Shown here piece by piece: positions 57,241-64,000 of a stretch of DNA of 64,000 nucleotides. A program made the translations under genes and the position numbers. Source of the stretch: Sphingobacterium sp. N143 (GTDB lineage Bacteria > Bacteroidota > Bacteroidia > Sphingobacteriales > Sphingobacteriaceae); contig NZ_JACAIS010000002.1 of NCBI RefSeq assembly GCF_030325625.1, positions 1-64,000 on the forward strand. Reading direction: 5' to 3'. The number at the start of each line of letters is the position of its first letter. The first letter of the stretch is position 1. The notes beneath the pieces were generated by a model. That model was given only the letters and a program-made list of their open reading frames with translations. It did not search any database and was not told where the DNA came from.

Positions 57241-58725
57241 ATGTTTGCATTCAGTCCATATATCAGCTCATTCATCGACCAGATTATCAGCAGTGTCCCT
57301 TATTTCAAACCGGAACTGACACTGATTGTCACCTTTATAGGTACTATTCTAGCTAGTCTTTTCCTTGACAGGTACTGGAAAAAAACATCTTTCACGATGA
57401 CCCTGATCGGTTTATTACTCAGTGGATGCTATCTGCTTGGACAAGGGCTCAGTCATATTGAGATAACCGGATTTTTTGATATGATCCATATCGATGACTT
57501 TGCCATATCAGCACGGCTTATTATCCTGGTTTCAACGGTTCTCATCCTGTTGTTTATCCATCAACGGCATCAGCACCAAGAACGGCCTTTGGGAGATCTG
57601 TATGCTGTACTGCTGACCGCAACCTTGGGCCTGAACCTATTGACCATGTCCAGCAATTGGCTGATGATCTTTATTGCTGTAGAAACGGTATCAATCAGCT
57701 CATACATCATGGTAGGCTATTTTTCGTCCAGCAAGGTGCAATCTGAGGCAGCCATGAAATATGTGCTCTTCGGCTCAGTTTGTGCCGCAGTGATGCTCTA
57801 TGGATTATCTCTGCTCTACGGTTTCACGGGAAACTTGAATTTCGATACACAGAGCCATATCGCGGGGTTAATAGAAGCACCCCAGATTATGGTTAGCTTG
57901 GCCTTATTGTTTTTACTCACGGGCATAGGCTTTAAATTAAGTTTTTTTCCATTTCACGTCTGGAGCCCCGATGTCTATCAAGGAGCTCCCACAGTGATTA
58001 CAACGTATTTGGCCACGGTACCCAAAATTGCCGTTGTCGTCCTCTTGTCCAAATTGCTAGCCTCCTGGCTGACCGTGTCTTTTTATTTCAGTGATTTCCT
58101 GGCCTATGTCATCATGGGGATAGCCATTGCCACTATGCTGATCGGTAACCTGGCTGCACTCCGTCAACAGGATGCCAAACGGATGATGGCCTACTCTTCC
58201 ATCGGTCATACCGGTATTTTATTGATGGCCGTATTGGTCTATCAAAACAATGAATCAAACGTATTGTTGTTCTATTTGTCTATCTATGCACTGATGAATA
58301 TTGCCGTCTTTATTTTTATCGATGCACTGGAAGTCCATATAGGCCACACCCAAATAGATTCTTATCGTGGACTGGGCAAACAATTTCCGTTACTATTCAC
58401 CGCATTCTCCCTTGTCCTGATTGCTTTGGTGGGCCTCCCCCCTACTGCGGGCTTCGTGGGAAAACTGCTGGTCTTTTCCAAGGTCTTCGAACAATATCAG
58501 ACCTTTCAATCCTTTGGTCTCCTGGCCCTATTGATTGTGGGTGCTTTAACTTCGGTTATTTCTTTATTCTATTACTTCAAAATTCCTTTGAACGCCTTTC
58601 TGAAAGACGGTTCCACGCAGCAATCATTTCGCTTTGACCCCTTACTTCTGGGGCTGGGACTTTTGTGTACCGCCGTCGTTATTCTGCTCGGGCTATTCCC
58701 TGACCTACTGTTGGCTGCATTTTAG
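57241..58725 (+). CDS. nuoN: NADH-quinone oxidoreductase subunit N
   Basis: A 494-residue antiporter-like subunit with about 14 helices. GIGFKLSFFPFHVWSPDVYQGAP and QQDAKRMMAYSSIGHTG are the expected motifs. Last gene of the operon. No terminator stem was seen in the 210 nt that follow. Confidence 0.95.
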   Translation: MFAFSPYISSFIDQIISSVPYFKPELTLIVTFIGTILASLFLDRYWKKTSFTMTLIGLLLSGCYLLGQGLSHIEITGFFDMIHIDDFAISARLIILVSTVLILLFIHQRHQHQERPLGDLYAVLLTATLGLNLLTMSSNWLMIFIAVETVSISSYIMVGYFSSSKVQSEAAMKYVLFGSVCAAVMLYGLSLLYGFTGNLNFDTQSHIAGLIEAPQIMVSLALLFLLTGIGFKLSFFPFHVWSPDVYQGAPTVITTYLATVPKIAVVVLLSKLLASWLTVSFYFSDFLAYVIMGIAIATMLIGNLAALRQQDAKRMMAYSSIGHTGILLMAVLVYQNNESNVLLFYLSIYALMNIAVFIFIDALEVHIGHTQIDSYRGLGKQFPLLFTAFSLVLIALVGLPPTAGFVGKLLVFSKVFEQYQTFQSFGLLALLIVGALTSVISLFYYFKIPLNAFLKDGSTQQSFRFDPLLLGLGLLCTAVVILLGLFPDLLLAAF

Positions 58726-58900
58726 ACACGCTTTAACTCCCTTCTTATTGAAATCTTCACATAAAAAACTGATGGCATCATGGACTAAACCGGTACAGGC
58801 TTATCTTCAATATAAAACCAATAAATTTTTGTGCTATATAATTGCTGAAAATGGCAGCGATATTGCCTGAATCGGCTGACAGCTGCTGCGCTATTATAAA

Positions 58901-58931
58901 TTGTATTTAAATGCAAATTTATCTAAGTTTG
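58901..58931 (+). promoter_or_regulatory. Promoter of the DUF4254/glycosyltransferase operon
   Basis: TTG (58901-58903), 20 nt, TAAGTTTG (58924-58931). The predicted start of transcription coincides with the ATG at 58936, suggesting a leaderless mRNA. Confidence 0.6.
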
Positions 58932-58935
58932 TAGC

Positions 58936-59541
58936 ATGATTAGTGCAATAGCAAATCCCATTTTTCAACGTGCTATCCAGGATTACCACGTATACGACCA
59001 GATTGATCATCCGATCCAGAATCCGTATGACCAACAATCCCTGGAGCATCTACTCTACCTGAAGTGCTGGATTGATACCGTGCAATGGCACATGGAAGAT
59101 GTGGTGCGTAATCCTTCCATTGACCCTAAAGACGGGCTATACTGGAAAAGACGGATCGACGAATCCAATCAGTACCGCACAGATACAGTGGAATATATTG
59201 ACAGTTACTTTTTACAGAAATACCAAGATATCGAAGTAAATCCATCGGCAACGGTGAATACAGAAAGTCCAGCCTGGGCTATTGATAGACTCTCGATCCT
59301 GGCGCTCAAAATTTACCATATGGAACAAGAGACACTGCGCACAGATGCTTCTGAATCCCATATCCGTGCCTGTCAGGATAAGTTGGCCATCCTTTTAGAA
59401 CAACGAAAAGATCTGTCGCAGAGTATTGACGAGCTGTTGACTGCTATTGAAGCCGGCGAGAAATATATGAAAGTCTATAAACAGATGAAAATGTACAACG
59501 ATCCGGCACTAAACCCAGTACTCTACACATCCGGTAAATAG
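58936..59541 (+). CDS. DUF4254 domain protein
   Basis: A 201-residue soluble, helix-rich protein matching DUF4254, a family restricted largely to Bacteroidota and usually found beside a family 9 glycosyltransferase, as here (4-nt gap). The WHMEDVVRNPSIDP and WKRRIDESNQ-R-D-VE stretches are characteristic. Function unknown; context suggests LPS or surface glycan synthesis. Confidence 0.85.
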   Translation: MISAIANPIFQRAIQDYHVYDQIDHPIQNPYDQQSLEHLLYLKCWIDTVQWHMEDVVRNPSIDPKDGLYWKRRIDESNQYRTDTVEYIDSYFLQKYQDIEVNPSATVNTESPAWAIDRLSILALKIYHMEQETLRTDASESHIRACQDKLAILLEQRKDLSQSIDELLTAIEAGEKYMKVYKQMKMYNDPALNPVLYTSGK

Positions 59542-59545
59542 AACC

Positions 59546-60571
59546 ATGCCCTTACCTAAACGGATCATAGTGACGCGTTTTTCAGCCATGGGCGATGTTG
59601 CCATGGTAGCTTCTGTGTTGCAGGAATTTTGCGCACAATATCCGGCTGTGGAAATTATCATGGTGAGCAGGGCCTTTTTTGCACCTTTTTTTGAAGGGAT
59701 CAGGCAGGTCACCTTTCATGCCATTGAGCCCAAAAAGGCACACAAAGGCCTCATCGGTCTGGTAAGGCTAAAAAAAGAACTTTCGGCTTATCATGCTGAT
59801 GCGGTTGCTGATTTGCATTTCAACTTACGTTCACGCATACTGGACCTCTTATTCTCACTAGCAACAATTCAGGTCAGACAACTGGATAAAGGACGAGCAG
59901 AGAAAAAGGCCCTCACCCGAAAGGAACATAAAGTCAAGGTACCACTGCGACCGACTGTGGAACGTTACGCCGATGTATTTCGTGCATTGGGATTTAAATT
60001 TGAGCTTAGCAACCAACTATCCAATAAGTTGCGGGAGATACCTCAGGCAGCCTCCGAGCTATTGAATAATTCCGATCGAAAGAAAATAGGCATTGCCCCA
60101 TTTGCGCAGCACAGTTATAAAATACTGCCTCAGGGTAAGATGGAACTGCTTATAGAACGTCTGTCCCAACTGGAATACACTATCCTTCTATTTGGTGGAG
60201 GAGATCACGAATACCAAATAGCCCAGCAGTGGTCCGAGCGTTTTCCAAATACACACAATACGATAGGAAAATTTTCGTTGCGTGAAGAGCTGGATTTGAT
60301 CTCCAACCTGGATCTCATGATCAGCATGGACTCCTCGGGCCTGCATATGGCATCATTGATGGGTACCAGGTGCCTGTCGCTCTGGGGGGCAACACATCCT
60401 TATGCAGGATTTATGGGCTATGGACAACAACCTGACGACTGTGTTCAAGTAGAACATCCCAACCGGCCCAGCTCAGTATATGGCAACCGGCCCTGTGATT
60501 GTGATGGTGTGGAAGCCATTGATTTAATTACACCTGAAATGGTGATCGAAAAGATAATAGCGACAACATGA
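59546..60571 (+). CDS. Glycosyltransferase family 9 (heptosyltransferase-like)
   Basis: A 341-residue GT-B enzyme. The N-terminus IIVTRFSAMGDVAMV and the C-terminal donor-binding motif MDSSGLHMASLMGTRCLSLWGATHP match the ADP-heptose:LPS heptosyltransferase family. It probably adds a sugar to the LPS core. It overlaps the next gene by 4 nt. Confidence 0.92.
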   Translation: MPLPKRIIVTRFSAMGDVAMVASVLQEFCAQYPAVEIIMVSRAFFAPFFEGIRQVTFHAIEPKKAHKGLIGLVRLKKELSAYHADAVADLHFNLRSRILDLLFSLATIQVRQLDKGRAEKKALTRKEHKVKVPLRPTVERYADVFRALGFKFELSNQLSNKLREIPQAASELLNNSDRKKIGIAPFAQHSYKILPQGKMELLIERLSQLEYTILLFGGGDHEYQIAQQWSERFPNTHNTIGKFSLREELDLISNLDLMISMDSSGLHMASLMGTRCLSLWGATHPYAGFMGYGQQPDDCVQVEHPNRPSSVYGNRPCDCDGVEAIDLITPEMVIEKIIATT

Positions 60572-61677
60572 AGATAGGATTTGATGCAAAGCGTTTCTTC
60601 AACAACACATCAGGTTTGGGGAACTACAGCCGTGATTTGGTACGCATCTTATCGAAGTTCGTACCTCAAAATGACTATCTGCTCTATACGCCAAAAACAT
60701 CCATTGAACACTATACAAATCTGGTTGACAGCAAGCAAATTAAGGTTCCACATGGCTATATCAATCGACATTTCCCCAATTACTGGCGAACAAAAAGAAT
60801 TGTATCAGACCTAAAAAAAGATCAAATAGCCATCTTCCATGGCCTTTCTGGAGAAATTCCAGTTGATTTGGGGGCAGCTCAGGTCAAATCCATTGTGAGC
60901 ATGCACGATTTGATTTTTATGCGTTACCCCGCGCTGTACCGTCCGATTGACCGCTGGATCTATCAGAAGAAATTTGCGTATGCCTGCCGTCAGTCGGATA
61001 AAATCGTAGCCATCAGCAAACAGACCAAAAACGATATCATCGAGTTTTTCAATATTCCGGAAGAAAAAATTAACATTATCTACCAAGGTTGTCACGAAGC
61101 GTTTAAAACTGAAAAGACAGCCGCTGAGAAAGAAGCATTGAAAAAGCGTCTGGGCCTTCCCAATGAGTTTTTATTGAATGTGGGCACGATAGAAGAGCGA
61201 AAAAATGCACTTTCCATTGTTAAGGCAATAGAAAACATAGACATCCCCCTGGTTATTGTCGGGAAAAGCACCAAATATCAGTTGCAGCTAAAGGAATTTA
61301 TAGATAAGCACCAGATGAACCATAGGGTCCACTTCCTTAGTGGGTTAAATATGCAGGAACTTTCGGTACTTTACTCTTCGGCCCTTGCTTTTATTTATCC
61401 GTCCATTTACGAAGGATTTGGTATCCCCATTATTGAAGCTTTGTATTCAGGTACCCCGGTGATTACCACCAATTCCGGCGTCTTTCCCGAGGCTGGAGGT
61501 CCATTTTCACAGTACGTCTCACCCCATGATATTGAAGATATCCGGCATTCCATCAACAGGGTTATTGAAGATACAGCACTCCGCCAGGAGATGCGCATAA
61601 AAGGTCTGGCTTATGCCCAACAGTTCAACGATGAGCATTTGGCGGCTCAGTGGAATGCGCAATACCTAGCACTTTAA
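60568..61677 (+). CDS. Glycosyltransferase family 4
   Basis: A 369-residue GT-B enzyme. The GLGNYSRDLV acceptor loop near residue 16 and the EGFGIPIIEALYSGTPVITT donor site (EX7E motif) near 275-294 are clear. It probably uses a nucleotide sugar for surface-polysaccharide synthesis. Its ATG overlaps the stop of the GT9 gene and its stop overlaps the stop of the opposite-strand gene. Confidence 0.92.
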   Translation: MKIGFDAKRFFNNTSGLGNYSRDLVRILSKFVPQNDYLLYTPKTSIEHYTNLVDSKQIKVPHGYINRHFPNYWRTKRIVSDLKKDQIAIFHGLSGEIPVDLGAAQVKSIVSMHDLIFMRYPALYRPIDRWIYQKKFAYACRQSDKIVAISKQTKNDIIEFFNIPEEKINIIYQGCHEAFKTEKTAAEKEALKKRLGLPNEFLLNVGTIEERKNALSIVKAIENIDIPLVIVGKSTKYQLQLKEFIDKHQMNHRVHFLSGLNMQELSVLYSSALAFIYPSIYEGFGIPIIEALYSGTPVITTNSGVFPEAGGPFSQYVSPHDIEDIRHSINRVIEDTALRQEMRIKGLAYAQQFNDEHLAAQWNAQYLAL

Positions 61678-62339
61678 TCTTCGGCTCTTACCACTGGAAT
61701 GACTTTCTGCAATTTTTTCCAGTGTTTGGAGCGATCCCCGTAGATCAGAATTTTCCCCAATTTATATTTAAACTTCATGATACCTTTATAATCATCTGTA
61801 AAGATACGATAAGGAACCTCCGGATTACGTGCAATAACCCTATTAATGGCGAGTGAATACACCGTCGGACCAGTCATGGAATGGACATCATGGGGAAACC
61901 GATTATTTTCGATATTTTCAACGATCAGTTCGATGGTCTCTTTCAAAAAAGGGTGTCCCTTATCAAAAATCAATGCCCACTGTGCAAAATACTGTTGCCA
62001 CTTCTTCTCCCGCGCAACTACAGCGACATCATCTGCATGAAGCACTTTATCTAATATCCCGGTGATATCACTGTCCAGATCCAAATAAATACCACCTCGG
62101 ATATATAGAATGGCATATCGAAAAAAATCAGCTTTTGCCGCCCCTATCTGTAGCCGGGAATAAGCACGGTAAGTACGGTCATCAAAAGATTCCTTCATAA
62201 AAGCATCGACCTGATCGTCATCGAAAAATTCCCTACGATAACCTTTATTTTTTCTTAAAAATCGCCAGATATAAAACTTGGTCAATAAGGGAATCTTATT
62301 CGTTTTGAAAGTCTGGTATATAACCTTTGGAATAGCCAC
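61674..62339 (-). CDS. DXD-type sugar transferase (GT32-like)
   Basis: A 221-residue GT-A enzyme on the opposite strand. The DXD motif is in GGIYLDLDSD (82-91), and the IPKVIYQTFKT N-terminus is typical of GT32/Gly_transf_sug proteins such as capsular sugar transferases. It is tail-to-tail with the GT4 gene, stops overlapping by 4 nt. It is read away from the rest of the cluster, so it must have its own promoter in the 345-nt region to its right. Confidence 0.85.
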   Translation of the reverse strand: MAIPKVIYQTFKTNKIPLLTKFYIWRFLRKNKGYRREFFDDDQVDAFMKESFDDRTYRAYSRLQIGAAKADFFRYAILYIRGGIYLDLDSDITGILDKVLHADDVAVVAREKKWQQYFAQWALIFDKGHPFLKETIELIVENIENNRFPHDVHSMTGPTVYSLAINRVIARNPEVPYRIFTDDYKGIMKFKYKLGKILIYGDRSKHWKKLQKVIPVVRAED

Positions 62340-62512
62340 TTAAATCAAATTAATAATACGTTATAAAATAGCCACAATAGTGCTACGAAGAATATGTTAT
62401 TGCTATAGCCGCAAAAATAATCATATATTATTTATAAGAGCCATTTTTTTGTCATTACCTTGGAGAAAACCGTACTTGGACAGCGTTTTTTTTCAAAAAA
62501 GCGCACATATTT

Positions 62513-62546
62513 TTTGTTTTATTACAAAAAATATGTAATATATTTG
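62513..62546 (+). promoter_or_regulatory. Putative promoter of the GT2 gene
   Basis: TTTG (62513-62516), 22 nt, TATATTTG (62539-62546). The predicted leader to the GTG start at 62685 is about 130 nt. The rest of 62340-62684 shows nothing recognisable apart from AT-rich sequence. Confidence 0.5.
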
Positions 62547-62684
62547 TCACAAAACAACGGGACTTTTATATGGTCTCGACTATAGAAAACTTAAATTGTC
62601 ATTTTTTCACATCAATTGTAACGAAATGATGATCTACCGCGTTATAATTACAGTATGGTCCAATTTCTTAATTAAATCGTATAC

Positions 62685-63440
62685 GTGAGTCAAAAAATAA
62701 GCGCTTTAATTATTACATACAACGAGGAGGACAATATCGACGAAGTCCTTAAGAGTTTAGCATTTGCTAATGAGATCATTGTAGTGGATTCATTCAGTAC
62801 CGATCGTACGTTGGAACTTGCTGGATTGCATCCTAAAGTGAAGATCTATCAGCATAAATTCGAGGATTTCACCAAGCAGCGCAATTTGGCTCTGGCGTAC
62901 GCCAGTCATGACTGGGTACTATTTTTGGATGCCGATGAACGTTTGACCGAAGCCTGCCGAGCGGAAATAATGGATACCATTAATGATCCGCAGGCAAACG
63001 ATGCATATTACATGTATCGTTTATTTTTCTTTTGTGGAGATAGAATAAACTTTTCAGGCACACAGAACGACAAAAATTTCCGTCTGTTCCGGAAAAGCAA
63101 AGCTATCTACGATACCCAGAAGAAAGTTCACGAAACATTAATTGTCCATGGAACAATTGGTGTATTAAAGAACAAAATATGGCATTATTCCTTTGCCGAT
63201 TACGATAGCTATAAAGAAAAAATGATTCATTATGGAGATCTTAAAGGAAAGGAGCTGCACGCAAAAAACAAACGGTACTCCCTATTCAGTCACTGGGCAA
63301 AAGTAGCCTTTAAGTTTTTTAAGGCATACTTTTTGAAACTGGGGATATTAGATGGGCGGCGGGGATATCAACTTTGTTATTTGCAGAGCCTCAGTGTACA
63401 TGAAACTTTTATGTCCTTGAAAAGAGAAGAAAAAAAATGA
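62685..63440 (+). CDS. Glycosyltransferase family 2 (WaaE/KdtX-like)
   Basis: A 251-residue GT-A enzyme. SALIITYNEEDNI (6-18), DSFSTDRT (35-42) and the DXD in LDADER (81-86) are the family motifs; similar proteins add glucose to the LPS core. The start codon is GTG. It overlaps the next gene by 4 nt (ATGA), so both are cotranslated. Confidence 0.92.
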   Translation: MSQKISALIITYNEEDNIDEVLKSLAFANEIIVVDSFSTDRTLELAGLHPKVKIYQHKFEDFTKQRNLALAYASHDWVLFLDADERLTEACRAEIMDTINDPQANDAYYMYRLFFFCGDRINFSGTQNDKNFRLFRKSKAIYDTQKKVHETLIVHGTIGVLKNKIWHYSFADYDSYKEKMIHYGDLKGKELHAKNKRYSLFSHWAKVAFKFFKAYFLKLGILDGRRGYQLCYLQSLSVHETFMSLKREEKK

Positions 63441-64000
63441 AGATTTGCATTATAAGCTTTGATTATTGGAATTACGACCACCATATTGTAAAGAAATTAC
63501 AAGAGAAAGGGGTCGAAGCTTCCCATATTAATATGGGTGCATACCGATATAAAAACTTTGGTGAACGGTTTCGCAATGCTATGAGCAAAATCTTTTTGAA
63601 CCGCAACATCAAGCATATCAAACGCCAACAATATGTGCTCGATTCGCTGGCCAAGCTCGGTCCACAGGACAAGATTCTCGTACTCAATCCACATAACTTG
63701 GATTATGAGACTATTAAACAGATCAAATCTTATACCCCCTATCTAATTTCCTATCTATACGATAATCTGGATCGGTTTCCAGTCAAGGATCGTTTAGAAC
63801 TCTTTGACAAGATCTATTCATTTGAAGACAAAGACGTCAAAAAATATGGCTTTGAAAAGATTACCAACTACAATTATCTTTCCGAACAGCCAGTTCAGTC
63901 CGATGCTGTTGAACATGATCTCTTTTATATCACGTCTTATGATAAACATCGGATCAAATTACTACGGAAATTAGTTGCTCACCTTACCAAGCTTCATATA
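63437..64000 (+). CDS. Probable glycan-biosynthesis protein, cut by the window edge
   Basis: An open frame of 188 codons begins with ATG at 63437, overlapping the GT2 stop, and runs off the right end without a stop. The N-terminus KICIISFDYWNYDHHIV and the later LVLNPHNLDYETI, SYLYDN and YNYLSEQ stretches resemble CgeB-like or capsular GT-B proteins that lack a strong motif. I cannot name it with certainty. Its place after the GT2 gene supports a role in the same surface-glycan pathway. Confidence 0.6.
   Translation, partial: MKICIISFDYWNYDHHIVKKLQEKGVEASHINMGAYRYKNFGERFRNAMSKIFLNRNIKHIKRQQYVLDSLAKLGPQDKILVLNPHNLDYETIKQIKSYTPYLISYLYDNLDRFPVKDRLELFDKIYSFEDKDVKKYGFEKITNYNYLSEQPVQSDAVEHDLFYITSYDKHRIKLLRKLVAHLTKLHI

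Overview
The window is chromosomal DNA of a Bacteroidota species, almost certainly a Sphingobacterium close to S. multivorum. The protein at 4021-5220 matches, as I recall it, the 399-residue S. multivorum serine palmitoyltransferase almost residue for residue. Promoters follow the Bacteroidota pattern (TTTG, about 19 nt, TAnnTTTG), Shine-Dalgarno sites are almost absent, and many envelope families are typical of the phylum (DUF2723, DUF4254, HU-CCDC81/SPOR, M56 proteases). Apart from the left edge it reads as core chromosome: I see no transposase, phage gene, CRISPR array, rRNA or integrase.

Layout. 1-796: no convincing protein gene, but a strongly self-complementary unit (62-369) that looks like an unidentified structured RNA, followed by six 11-bp tandem repeats (441-506). 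797-5220 (-): a five-gene sphingolipid operon with serine palmitoyltransferase, probable bacterial ceramide synthase, probable ceramide reductase, a CDP-alcohol phosphatidyltransferase and a GtrA-like membrane protein. 5631-6086 (+): smpB. 6216-12669 (-): acyl-CoA thioesterase, membrane MutS-like ATPase, pcm, priA and DUF423. 12915-17695 (+): a large membrane-anchored beta-propeller protein, an NrnA-type DHH phosphoesterase and an FKBP lipoprotein. 17786-21407 (-): ABC-2 permease, HlyD-like lipoprotein and TolC-like protein without an ATPase. 21644-23447 (+): tatD and type I asparaginase. 23544-33104 (-): TPR protein, outer-membrane barrel, HU/SPOR protein, ExbB, ExbD, TonB and FolC in one direction. 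33377-39613 (-): pyrB, pyrR, an amino acid permease and DUF2723.

39838-43532 (+): two identical tRNA-Gln genes, each with its own promoter, then prs, a small outer-membrane barrel, rplY and pth. 43566-46206 (-): a BlaI-type repressor and an M56 protease carrying three plug-like repeats. 46548-49272 (+): zinc-ribbon membrane protein, SPFH/SHOCT protein and a small membrane protein. 49471-50757: citrate synthase. 51085-58725: nuoH to nuoN, the membrane half of complex I without nuoA-G. 58936 to the end: DUF4254, four glycosyltransferases (one inverted) and a final gene cut by the window edge, probably part of an LPS or surface-glycan locus.

Most functional themes concern the cell envelope: unusual lipids (ceramides), TonB-type energisation of the outer membrane, efflux, protein or lipid glycosylation and surface sugars. 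Items I consider least explained are the RNA and repeat array at the left edge, the TPR-barrel-SPOR-ExbBD-TonB module, the protease with plug-like repeats, and the zinc-ribbon/SPFH operon. All family names come from reading the sequence by eye; no database search was run.
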